DNA of 64,000 nucleotides from Hyalella azteca (GCF_000764305.2 NW_025942146.1:1-64000); one strand, 5' to 3'; counted from the first letter of the stretch, positions 34,835 to 45,247 are shown. Translations and numbers: made by a program. The notes: generated from the letters alone by a model not told the origin.

Positions 34835-34897
34835 GTGCTAAGACTCACAGAGCTCCTTGTATTTTGCCCTGAGGGTGCCGAGGTCCAGGAGCGACTG
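34835..34897 (-). pseudogene. remnant of receptor exon E4 in duplication copy B
   Basis: Minus-strand sequence LLDLGTLRAKYKELCES followed by TAG, with the donor GAGCTCT|GTGAGT retained. The first two thirds of the exon and its acceptor are gone, replaced by a second copy of the 3' flank (TGATTCATAACGTGGGGTAA). It cannot be spliced in as it stands. Confidence 0.75.
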
Positions 34898-34949
34898 ATT
34901 CATAACGTGGGGTAATAATCACACACAATGCAATAAATTACGACAGTAA

Positions 34950-35770
34950 AAGTATAATTGTAAAGCGATCTCCTTGCAAATTTTACTTAGAAGCTTGCCA
35001 TGTTCCTGGTCAAGACTCAATCCTTTTTTTTTTGCTTTATGATGCCAAGTGACACTAAATAAAAATAAATTTTTTAAAATTCTCACGAGTTGTATTTTTC
35101 TCTAATTTGGCTTCCGTAATACATATATACAGCGTCTGGCAACGAATTTGAGGCAGATGATAATTATTCTAGAATTAACTGTATGGTGTGCATCTATAGA
35201 TGCTGAAAATGTCGATAAATTTATTAGCTTTTGTTCTGCAGAATGTTCATTCGTAATGATTTGAAAGAATTTTATTACCTGTAACCTGTAAGAAAAATTT
35301 TATCTCTACGAGATTCTGAAAAGTGTTTCCCAGATGGATATATTCAATGACACATATGTGATTGCTAGGGTGAAAGATTCTATTGACTGAACTTCTAGTT
35401 GATGGAGCGCATGAAATAGTGAATGAAGAATTTTCTGATATTGCCGGTTGTCGACAGCAGTAGATCCAGATAGTACAGCTCAACAATTGGAGATGTCTAC
35501 GTCATACCTGTTGTACATGAGGATGAGACTAGAGCAGTCAACGCTCAGTCGATAAAGTGATGGTTTCTGGCTATGGCTGGATCAGTCGATCTCAATGCAG
35601 TAGGAAATGTTTAATAATGTGGTGAATGTTTTTGAGAGTTGAATGATGGCTGGGTTGAATATGTGTCTGATGGGAGTGTAATGTTGATACTATTGATATT
35701 AATATTAATTTAACATTATGAGTGGAAACGAGAGGAAGAATGTCATGGATATTATACGTGACCATTTGAA
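34950..35770. repeat. duplicated segment copy B
   Basis: Counterpart of 22630-23450, nearly identical. Confidence 0.8.
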
Positions 35771-35779
35771 TTATGTGCG

Positions 35780-36740
35780 TGAAATTGTTCGAAATTTCAG
35801 GGATGGTTAAAATTAACGGTGACGTAATCGATTTGAATGTAAAAATGTGTCAAAGAAGCCCTCAGCACGATATTTTGGTTAGGGTCCTCTTCCGTGAACG
35901 GGCCTCCTAAAATAAACTTCATTCATATAAAAGTGAGGCTTATATTAAAACACATTTTTAATGGAAAAGAAGTAAAAAATTTACGAGAAACCGGTGTTAC
36001 CGCTGTCCTTGTCATTACAAGTCGAATGATTGGAGAAAAACTTATTTTCAACTTGTAGATGCTAACGCGACTAATTCTCCAAAATTTTCACCCGAAAACG
36101 ATATATTGGTTAGATAAGCATGTGAAAGGATCGCGTGATCTATCACGTGTCTATATCAGATGTTGACTCGTCCTCAATCTCTATCAGGTCAAGTGAATTG
36201 ACACCGGACAGGAAATCGCTATTGAATGTTGTGAAACAAATAGTGATGCCCTCAGAAATGAGGAAGAAAGTAATGGAATTATCATTTTCTCCACCAGTAT
36301 TACTGATGGACACTTGGGCGTTCAGAAAACGAAGGTTGAGTATTGGAACGTTTTTGACCAGGCTATCACAATGATATTCGTCTGTTGCATGTTATCGTCC
36401 TTAAATTACCATCAATCAAAATGCCTATAATCGGAGGACCATTTCAGCGCGTAGATGTGGACATCATAGGACCATTGTCGAAGAGTCAGAAAGGTAACAG
36501 TTTTGCTCTTGTCATGATTGACCTAACGACCAAACATCCAGATGCGATTACTTAAAAGCGTATTGATAATGAAACCATTGCCGAAGCTTTGCTTGAGATG
36601 TTTTGCAGATTTGGCCTGCCATCAGAGAATTTGCACAATTAAGAAAGGCAATTCACGTCTTCAGTCATGAGAAAATTCAATCAGTTGCTTCGTATTAAAA
36701 GTATTAATACCATCCCGTTAGAGCCCCCATATGTATGATC
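35780..36740 (+). pseudogene. Ty3/gypsy fragment: protease-like and integrase, copy B
   Basis: Counterpart of 23460-24445. The 79-codon integrase-linker frame (36135-36374) is identical to that of copy A, and the same disabling stops and frameshift are shared. The decay therefore came before the segmental duplication. Confidence 0.85.
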
Positions 36741-37790
36741 TCCAGTTCAATTATAGTTCAACAACCCTTAACATTTATTCCGAATGAGCTGAAAGTTATA
36801 ATCGTAGTAAAGTGAATTGGAGAATTACAGAAAAGAGAGGACTTCGCTCTGCCCTGCTGAGTATACACATGAGACGAATAATTGCCCATAGAAATGATTA
36901 AGATCGGAAAATAATTTGACAATAATTCATATAAACACTAAATTACAAAACACAAAACCAAACTGCACTCGTACTTGGGAATAGACTACTGCAGCCTATA
37001 ATCGCTCCATATTAGTCTAGCAACGACACTAGAGACAAAGTGTTGTAACTTGACTGGCTAGGCCTTACGACAAGTACTATTTTTCGCGCAAGTGAAAATG
37101 ACAATCTCACATATGTGACGGGATATATATTTTGTGATATTTTTGTTTATTTGAGGAGTACCGTTTTGATTACACGTTCTTTTGCAGATTAATGACAAGA
37201 TAATGATTGAATTCATTTATTTTAAAACTAGAATATGCAGTCTCATTTACCTGTGATATTATTTTGTTAACTCAAAGGATTTAACTTATGTATGACTAAG
37301 TAATGCGTACATATTTTTCATTTCGTGATGGAAACAAGGAACCTTCTTTATGACTGTGATATTATTTTGTTAATTAAGGGAATTTATATATTAGTGTCAC
37401 GATGTGCGGCTGAACGTCGTGTAGTTTCAACGCGATTGGTCGAATCAGCTGCTAGCCTCGCGTGGGTGCGAGTTTATTCCCTTCAGGGAACTACTGATCT
37501 TGGACGACGGATAACTCGATCTCTTTAAAATTAGTTAATGATTATTCGACCATTGACTTATGATTATTCTGCCAGAGGATTAAAACTATGATTAACATAT
37601 TCTATTGTATTATATTATCTTCTTATGTACGTGAATTATGAGGCTAGTCAATTTTGTAGCGCTCTTAACGTGGCATTGTTGTAAGGTTATTTAGCCTATG
37701 TTACCCCTCACGGGCAAATTGTGAGTGCTCAGTGTGACTGTGTGGGGGCCCGAGCGTTGCCACTCGATTTCAAAAAGACAGATCTGGGCT
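36741..37790. other. divergent part of duplication copy B
   Basis: 36760-37150 is not found in copy A. 37150-37780 matches 24500-25115 with many differences. Possibly LTR-derived. No gene seen. Confidence 0.4.
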
Positions 37791-38640
37791 ACTAAGACTC
37801 TGCCGGAGTTGTGGACAGATCTCACAAACTGAACCGACTGGTAGTGCGCTTGGTTAAACAAGGCGTCAGCAAGAGATTCAATAACTGTCTAAATACGGCG
37901 TAAGTAGAGTTATTGGCTAGTCCCGGTTGCCGGCGGCGTTTTGGTGCGGCTAATAACCGTACCGTGCGCACCCTCGTGTCGTGGGGACTAATAACCTCTG
38001 AACTCTAGTATTTATAACAGCGGCTTATCGAGGACTTGCACCCCTGCCTTTGCACCTCTTTAGTCATGCCTTTGGGGCGTAACTGATATCCAAATTTTGT
38101 TCCAAATATCGGCATCGGCAAATGATGCTGGTTATCGGCATCGTGGTGCGGCTCGAATCCGTATCCCTGTCATCCAATTTTTGTGTTTCTTGCAGCGGTA
38201 TTTGGGCTCGTACCTGCACGATAACTGCAGCTGGTTGTTGGTATCGAGATGCGGCTCGAACTCGCATCTTTGCTGTCCACTTTTGTGTTTCTTGACTATA
38301 TTAGGGTTCGTCGACGTTGTACTCCTGAGGTTGCAATCCTGTCTCCTGGAACTTTTAGCTAATACTAAATTGTGCGCCCATGTACAGAGAAATTTGTATT
38401 AAGCCTGAAGATCACTGGTATTCTACGAAATTCCTCGTTTTCATTCCTCCTCTCTCCAAAGCAAAGGAATTTAGAGCTGGACCAAAGGGCGACTTTTCAG
38501 CCCTTGTGTGTAAAACCAATACCAAAGTCTCTACCAAAGTCGGCTCGCTGCCCGCAATTATTTCGACTTCGCGGCGGTGTTCCGGTTAAACTTACATTTA
38601 TCGTTAAAGCAATCAAAAATTTAAAAGCAAATAAAATAGC
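37791..38640. other. unassigned sequence unique to copy B
   Basis: Short ORFs only, without known domains. Two related blocks around GGTGCGGCTCGAATCCG (38147) and GATGCGGCTCGAACTCGC (38249) form an imperfect repeat of about 100 bp. Confidence 0.35.
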
Positions 38641-38654
38641 CAGAAATTTCACCA

Positions 38655-39310
38655 TTTCTTAAATAGGAAAACGTTTCGGAGACGATCTCCATCATCAATT
38701 CAAAAGCTAAAACACAGGTACAAACAATTAACAACAAATTTACATTGAAGCATAAATCTTCAAATGAGAAACATACAAGAATGAAGCAAATACGGGCAGA
38801 CAAACCTATCCATTTACAATTTCGAGGGGATATGCACTGTTGGCGGCATTTAAAATAGGCTTTTGTTCAAAAATATAAAGGGACTCTAAAATTCGCAGGT
38901 CGGAAACACCGGTCGTAGAGGCTAAAATTCGAAAATCAATATCGGACACTGGCACGTTGCACTGCTCGGCATGGACGCGTACTGCTGTATGAGGTGGATG
39001 CGCAAGCAGGTTTCCTGTTCTAAAACTCCTTCCCTTATGCTCCGCCAGCCTAGTATAAAAGTTGCGAGAAATCGATAGTTTCATGGAGAGGGTACATTGG
39101 TAAGCAAATTTTCTACATCAAATGAAGCCATAGTCAAGTCCTGAACATTAGCGAAATTCTTTAAGCGATCCACGAACATGTAAGTGTTGTCTACCGTATA
39201 CTGACTGGTGGTGAGACAGTTAAAAACAACGAAACTAAAAATTTAACAAGCTCGTAGTATTGTAAGCAGCAAAGATTTGGTGGAATTGAAATTTCAAAGT
39301 GAAATCTGGC
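38655..39310 (-). pseudogene. Penelope-like element, internally deleted
   Basis: Minus strand. A reverse-transcriptase piece (VDNTYMFVDRLKNFANVQDL, then MASFDVENLLTNVP, the motif A region, at 39240-39085) runs, after a stop, straight into a C-terminal GIY-YIG-endonuclease-like piece (RLAEHKGRSFRTGNLLAHPP...LRILESLYIFEQKP, 39084-38806). The rest of the RT, including its YxDD, is deleted. Fusion of RT to a GIY-YIG endonuclease is the hallmark of canonical Penelope-like elements. The 3' part holds a hammerhead-like core (38664-38695). A truncated version lies in copy A at 27262-27340. Confidence 0.75.
38664..38695 (-). ncRNA. candidate hammerhead ribozyme core
   Basis: On the minus strand, TTGATGA is followed by a GGAGA/TCTCC hairpin with a short TCG loop and then GAAAC. 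This is the CUGANGA, stem II, GAAA core arrangement of hammerhead ribozymes, which are known in the terminal repeats of Penelope-like elements. The first base of CUGANGA is changed to T, and I cannot find clear stems I and III, so cleavage activity is doubtful. Confidence 0.4.
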
Positions 39311-40105
39311 TTATGAATTGAAAGCAAATTATCGAGATATTTATTAATATCTCACTTGCCTCTGAAAATAAATCAATGATATCAGATTATTCTATCCTTT
39401 TTCCGAAAGCATTATCACGGCTATTCATGTCCATCTGGTCACATAACAAACGATGCATGCTATAACGTGCCGTTCGACATTTTCCAGTTTTCTATCGATT
39501 ATTTGTTATGTAAAATAGAAACACAATAACTGATTGATATGCTTCGCTTGATTAGGTGTGCTTATAAATATGTTATACTCAAGGTTCTTGAATTCAAGGT
39601 TCTTGAATTTACAAAAAAATATTCCAACGCGTAAGTAAATAGATTGGGTCAACCTTGGCCGCGTTACGGTGATTGCAGATTCACATTAGATTGAAACTTA
39701 TAGTGATTAACCCAATTGTTTCAACGCTGAACATCAACGGAATAGAATTCCTTGGATGAACAGGAGCCTGCTGCTAAATCAAGCTTGAAGTAATCGGACT
39801 TGTTCAGTTTGGATGTACCCATTTACCTTAACTATGCTGATAGATTTGTACTACATGTTCTATTCCATATGTATGGAAAAGAGAGTGTATGTGATTTTGT
39901 GCCATACATGTTTTCACTATGAGCGTGTTCTAATATAAAACAAATGTTTTCTCCATAAATGTTTTCCTTGGTCACTGAACCTGTACACTCTATTCACACG
40001 ACAATTGTATTGTGCTCCCTAGATTGTGGTACTTTTAAGCTGGTGTCTTCGCCGCAGAAACTTCTCTGGGATTCTCAGTTCGCCTATAAATTAATCGCAA
40101 CTTGC
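39140..40105. repeat. duplicated segment copy B (matches 27260-28330)
   Basis: AT-rich and alignable with copy A with several small deletions. At its right end it jumps straight to the 30825 homologue, so the ~2.5 kb that holds E3 and its two minisatellites in copy A is missing here. Confidence 0.75.
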
Positions 40106-41229
40106 GTCATACCAGACTCTCGTAGCTGACTAGCTTAGGATCAAATTTTGTTAGAGAGTGAACGTCACTCACTGCACTCAACATGAAAGGACCTCACTCG
40201 CCACACCCACCATGTATAAGACGTTTTTCCATATTAATGTTGTAGCGACTAAAAAGAATAAGTGTAGGTTAAGGTAGTTGAAATCAGGGAACAAGGGCGT
40301 GATTACAAGAGGTTTGAAGTTGGTGACTACTGACTACCTCGTCTTTTTTGTGATGGCTTTCCGCTAATCCTATTGAATTTACGCATGTAAAGTGCCTTTA
40401 TAATTAAATAATTACCTAATGCATATAATTTTCCCGTCGTGGTCCAACCCAATAAATTATGCCTTTGGACGCGTTTATTAAATTTATTGCCAAGCTCGCC
40501 TCAAGGCTCTTGTTTGATGCGGGAACCAGCTGGCTATTCCATCTGTCACGATGTGAATATTTGGTTCACTGTACTATCATACGTTTGTTATAGGTGCGTT
40601 TATTGGCTCTCCTACTAACCACAACCTTCTTGAGGTTGGGCCGGCCTTAATTTATTAACTTACCCTTAATTAAAACGTTGCTAATAGGTCATTACACCAC
40701 TTCCGAGTACCGCCTGCGGCAATATTTTAGAAGGTGCATATTTGTACTATTTAGCATCGAAATGCCTTATCAGTATTGCGCATATTGGCTTGTCATAGTA
40801 ATATTCGCTTATTCAGTACTCACTCTGCGATGAATTCTAATAGCTGTATTATCACTTTCAGAATAATTGCGCTTCCTGTGTGTACGTCTTACCGTTGATG
40901 TACTTATATTTGCTGCCTACCCGGCTTATAGCGCTCGCCTCCTCGTCCTATTTTTTATTTGGCAGCTCCTGTTGTGTCAGGTTTCGGGGTTTGAGTTCGG
41001 CTATTGCCGTGTTTATTTCTGTTGACGTTCAAATTGTAAATGTTGAATATAATTTTTGACCTACGAAACTTATCAGCTCATAGCGTTTCTATACAGTTAT
41101 ATAGTTGGTTCTTCATTTCAGCGATGAATTTCCACTTCGGCTCCGAAATTCTTTGGCGTAATCGTAGAGCTTGCAATGGGTTCTGAATAAAATTGATTGC
41201 AGTAGTGATATGTGCGTTATTTCCTTACA

Positions 41230-41530
41230 CATGAGTGAACGTTACCAACCACAGCCAACGTGACTGAACGTCACCCAACCAAACTCAACATAATTGAACG
41301 TTACCCACCACATGTAACATGAGTGAACGTCATCTATCGAAATCAATATGAGTAAACGTTACCAACCATACCAAACGTGAGTGAACGTCACCCAACCAAA
41401 CTCAACATAAGTGAACGTTACCCACCGTGCACATGTAACATGAGTGAACGTCATCCAACGAAATCAACATGAGTAAACGTTACCAACCACACCGAGCGAG
41501 AGTGAACGTCACCAACACAACATGATTGAA
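41230..41530. repeat. ~29-bp minisatellite, intron 2, copy B
   Basis: Same family and position as 31930-32235, beginning next to the E2 donor. Unit order differs slightly between the copies, which indicates array turnover since the duplication. Confidence 0.85.
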
Positions 41531-41540
41531 AGTTACCTAC

Positions 41541-41758
41541 CGTTGTAGACGTGCCAGTCCCCGTCCTTCACCAGGGCGGCGAGCTCGGCCACGGTCCCAG
41601 CGTGGTCAGGGCAGCGCGTGACGCAGTCCCTCACAGCATCCGCGGCGGTGACGCCTGCGTGGCGCAGCGCTTCCTTCAGTTCCGGCCACCGCCGCTGGAA
41701 ATGACGAGGGCTGTCCCTACTCAATGCCTGCAGCACGTACAGCAGCACCTCACGCAGG
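41541..41758 (-). CDS. HEPN-NACHT-LRR receptor, exon 2 (E2)
   Basis: Acceptor CCACACGTGTTCCCCCAG, one base, then LREVLLYVLQALSRDSP...ELKEALRHAGVTAADAVRDC...WHVYNG. The leading base completes the arginine codon begun by the last two bases of E1, so the join reads EGLTR-LREVLLYV. Two donors overlap: AACG|GTAGGT (end 41541, phase 1) and TAG|GTAACT (end 41537, phase 2). Only the first fits exon E3. The helical, GC-rich segment follows the NACHT-associated winged-helix region. A twin exon, E2', lies at 32459-32242. Confidence 0.75.
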
Positions 41759-42319
41759 CTGGGGGAACACGTGTGGGTGGGGATTTATTGGGGCAGTCAG
41801 GACTATACGTTGATTGTATAGTGACATGTTTAACGGTTTTGTTTCCCGCCTGTCTTCTGTTACCGTGAATGTGTCGGTTTTTCCAATAAATGAGCCTGTT
41901 TCCTGTTGAAGTTCAGAGTGTTTTCCTCAAGAAATGTCTGTTATCATACCCTAAGAAGGGCTTGCAGCTCACGCCTTACGTAACAAGGCTTACAGGTCAT
42001 CGCTTACAATGACCTCGTCATTTCTCAAACAACAATGAAACATAAAAACTGAAGTTAGAAATGATTTACTTACATAAGAGCAGCTTTCTTACATGACGAG
42101 ATTCATTAAAAAGTACAAAGAAATGTGAAGTCGAACGAAAAATGAATCGGAGAAATAATTCAAGACAAGTTTTAATAAGGACTTAACGGTGAATGCGCAT
42201 ACGGAGCGATTGAACAAAAAACTCACTTGAAACTAGAAGGCAATTTGAAACAACCATTCAAGATATCCAGCGTATATTTCGAATTCATACCTCCTGGCCG
42301 GGATGGTACGGTAAAAATA

Positions 42320-42580
42320 TATGATAGCTAATTGTTCGGAACTTATCGTGCTGCTTAATGTTCATATAGCTGTGAATTTTGTACTGCTCATGACTCATTT
42401 AGTGCTGCTCTCTGCTTATGGTTGGGAATATTATGCGGTTCACTATTTATTATATGGAAAGTTTGTGCTGTTTACTGCTTATGGCTGGAAAGTTTGTGTT
42501 GCTCATTACTCTTAGCCTGCAACATATTACGCGGCTCACTGCTCAGAGTACCGGCGTACAGCAGTTATTTGTCCCTCGTG
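42320..42580. repeat. degenerate tandem repeat at the E1 donor, intron 1
   Basis: On the plus strand, blocks of TGCTGCTCACTGCTTATGGC type recur four to five times with spacing of about 45-65 bp. The array ends within a few bases of the E1 donor. A 64-codon and two ~70-codon frames in it are by-products. Confidence 0.6.
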
Positions 42581-42585
42581 CTCAC

Positions 42586-44417
42586 CGTGTCAATCCCTCC
42601 TTCGGGACTCCCAGGATGCTGCTGAGGGAGTCGGGTCGTCCTCCTAAGATACGCTGAAGGATGTAATTACCAGCAAACATCTCCTGCTCGCTCTTGTGCT
42701 TGAATGAATAGCTTACGCTCTCGTGTCCAGCCAGAGGCCGGTGCTCCCTCAGTACCACTGAGAGTACAGCGGCTGAGTCAGACTTTTCATTGCCCCTCAT
42801 TGTAACCTTACATCTTTCCTTGATTGCAAGCAGCTCTTCCTGGGAGAAAATCAAAGCGTCGTCGCTAAGCAGATCCAACGCTTCCGCACCAACGGCAGCA
42901 AACATATTTTTTATCAGGACGTCTATGTCCTCAAGCGAATCTGATAGTTTGGTACGGACAAGTTTCTTATACAGAATCAGCTTAGTAGGTGCCACGTCCC
43001 CAGGTGTCTGCCACGATGCTATCGCCTCAGGGAAATGCTTATACATTTCACAGTAATGAAGCAAGTTGATGGGCTCCGAGAATTGACTTCTGACATCTTC
43101 ACTGAGCGACTCGAAGCACTTAGTCATCCCTCCAGCGGGAGAGCCGCCACCCAGGTAAGCTTCATACCGCCGCAAGAATGCAAGTTGATCAGCAAGCTTC
43201 GTGATAGGCATGATCTCATACAGAGTAGAACTGATATCGTTACGGGACAAGAGCGGCGATAGTTTTTCCTGCACGGCATGAGGACGAGTCGTGATCAACA
43301 CACGACAGTTAAGGCGCCACGTCATTTTGACAATCTCAGTCACAACTTTCATGGAAACGTCGTTGACTTCGTCAAAGCCGTCAATGAGAAATAAAACGTG
43401 AAGGCTTAAAAGGGCATCGAGAACGTTGTCCTGACCTCCTAGTTCATGACACAGATCGCCGAAATGCTGCTTAATGACGTCACTCAGTTTTTCGGTGGTG
43501 CGATCTCTGCACTCAAAGAAGATGAGTTGATCAAAGGAGCTCAAGTAATCTACGCTACCTTGCTGCGGCTGGAAAAATTGCAGCACGATGTTTTTAACGA
43601 GAGTTGTTTTGCCAGCACCAGCGACGCCCGTTATTACGATAATCTCTTCCTGAGCTTCGAACACTTTAATGTAAGAAAAAGCCTTTCCGTCAGCGCCTGC
43701 TCTCACCTTCACGTCGAGGGAGTGGAATACGTCCCGACGCTTCACCTTTATTGTGTCGTTGTTAAGCGTGAGCATCTCGCTGGATAGCCTGGCCTCCCAC
43801 AGAAGCCTTACGGCCTCTTTCCCGCATACCATTAGCCTCGAACACCAGTAATAAATGCTCTCCGTATCCGGAGCCTCCAGTTTGGCAATGTCATTGTTCA
43901 CCTCTTGTTTAATGCCATCCATCTCAACATGGGAAAGAGAATAGAAACTCCCGGCTTCATCAATTAGCTCCACTAGCGCTGCCCGTAGGCCTTCGAAATT
44001 TTGCTTGCTTGTAACGGCCTGAAGGTTGTGAAAAGCTTTGTTTCGCCAGTCTTTGACTTCTCTTAACTTCATCAGTAGTTCATTACAATCCCTAGAATCA
44101 TCTCTGTGAACTGTTGTGATCATATAGCTAAGCAGACAAAAGATGGCTGTGACGTCTTCTTTGTCTGGATTTGTTACAGTTTCGAAAACCTTTGACGAGA
44201 ACCCAAATGTTTTTTTCCATTCTGTGTTGGAGAAAGGGTTTTCGCCTTTGCATATCCGCTGTTTTTCCAGGTATTGTCTATAAGTATCATTACTTGCCTT
44301 GTCATGACACTCTTTGTTCAGGATAAGCCCCATTATCTTGGGGCTGAGGTACATGAAATTGTCCATAGAAACTTGTGGCACTATTTCCATCATAGATTGT
44401 AATTGCACTGTTATTTT
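42586..44417 (-). CDS. HEPN-NACHT receptor, main exon (E1)
   Basis: One long GC-balanced exon of about 608 codons. Residue numbers count from the GTG at 44408. Residues 1-175 form an all-helical domain with RNKAFH at 122-127, an R-N-x3-H motif as in HEPN domains (closest to the DZIP3-like HEPN of animal NLRs). NACHT follows: Walker A GVAGAGKTT (261-269), Walker B LFLIDGFDEVND (339-350), sensor-like ITTRP (372-376), SEPINLLHYC (444-453) and a winged-helix end FKHKSEQEMFAGNYI (569-583). The likely start is ATG 44391-44393. Alternatively, the excellent acceptor TTTTCTCCCCAG at 44418-44419 receives a 5' exon. The exon ends at donor ACACG|GTGAGC (phase 2). Without splicing the frame stops at 42582. 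By family, it is a cytosolic STAND ATPase of innate immunity. Confidence 0.92.
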
Positions 44418-44429
44418 CTGGGGAGAAAA

Positions 44430-44640
44430 TCACTTCATACGTAAATTTAGGTCATCTGAATGTACTGGCTGAAGTTGCTCATACATGCGCATCAAAGCGA
44501 TGGAGGAACTTCGTTGCCGAGATACCATAAAACATGACGGATTACCAAAATACCCATTAAGGGATGTATAGCCTCGAAAGATTTCATTTGAGGAATTTAT
44601 AACAGTTGTATTTAAACGCTATATAGTAGTTCATTAAACG
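44430..44640. other. upstream region of the receptor main exon
   Basis: AT-rich flank with no TATA or initiator I could trust. If a 5' exon exists, part of this is intron. Confidence 0.3.
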
Positions 44641-44654
44641 AAAAAAATAACGCA

Positions 44655-44795
44655 TTGATTGGATCAGGTGTGAAGTGTCAGCTGCTACATCTGACGCATT
44701 GCCTGTGCCAGGTGTGTAGTAGCAGGTGCTACATCTGACGCATTGCTTGTGCCAGGTGTGTAGTTGCAGGTGCTACATCTGACGCATTATTTTGC
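44655..44795. repeat. three tandem 44-46-bp units upstream of the receptor
   Basis: Units read CAGGTGTGTAGTAGCAGGTG, CTACATCTGACGCATTGC, TTGTGC with few changes. They lie 240-380 bp upstream of the main exon, so they could be either promoter-proximal or intronic. Confidence 0.7.
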
Positions 44796-44799
44796 GATT

Positions 44800-45240
44800 G
44801 CTTTTTAACTCTATTATTTTACTTCATTTTTCCTTCACACAGGAGCATTCCAAAAATACATAACTAGAGAACATCGAAAATTTGAAGAAAAAAAATACAA
44901 ATTGCTTCCTTGTGAATGCCTATGTAAGCTGGAAAGCTTCACAGGCGACATAGGCGATATAACTTTCAATAGAATAATAACATATAATGTTAATGAGATA
45001 AGTCAATAGGGAACAGAAAGTGACAAAAGTATAAACATCCTGATAAACTAACCTTTGATAAAACTGATATGAGAATGAGCAGATTGGCGACTAAAAATGA
45101 ATATAACCAAGGAATAACAACCCTACTTAAAAGCCAGATACAACTAAGACGAAAAGTCAAAACAATGTTGACTTACACCATTATATTTATCTAAGATCGT
45201 ATTAAGAAAGGCAGTTAGTAAAATCTTACATGATAATCGA
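44800..45240. other. no recognised feature
   Basis: AT-rich sequence between the receptor and the LINE at 45.2 kb. No ORF or repeat of note. Confidence 0.4.
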
Positions 45241-45247
45241 AGTCAAA

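Larger units (their letters stand above)
40110..42195. repeat. duplicated segment copy B (contains E2)
   Basis: Near-identical to 30825-32900. The match stops at about 42190, inside the LINE linker fragment (GGACTTAACGGTGAATGCG), which marks the right edge of the tandem duplication. Confidence 0.9.
5162..44417 (-). other. gene model: HEPN-NACHT-LRR-type STAND receptor (whole locus)
   Basis: Exons E1 44417-42586, E2 41758-41541 (or E2' 32459-32242), E3 28683-28482, E4 22287-22142, E5 16255-16099, E6 12208-12062 and E7 5231-5162. Donor and acceptor phases are 2, 1, 2, 1, 2, 2 and all agree. Coding length from the ATG at 44393 is 1808+218+202+146+157+147+70 = 2748 nt, which is 915 codons plus stop. 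Domain order is HEPN-like, NACHT, winged-helix-like, then LRR-like exons. By family knowledge it would be a cytosolic ligand-triggered ATPase that oligomerises; its ligand and effector output are not shown here. Introns are long and full of transposons. Splicing is inferred from sequence only, and a further 5' exon is possible. Confidence 0.6.

Noticed and set aside
32242..41758. Both exon-2 copies included in one transcript
   Set aside because: E2 leaves in phase 1 and E2' must be entered in phase 2, so the frame would break.
42582..44408. NACHT frame as a complete single-exon gene starting at 44408 and ending at 42582
   Set aside because: The codon at 44408 is GTG, not ATG, and the stop lies right behind a consensus donor (ACACG|GTGAGC). 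An in-phase exon follows 0.83 kb further on, so a spliced gene fits better.
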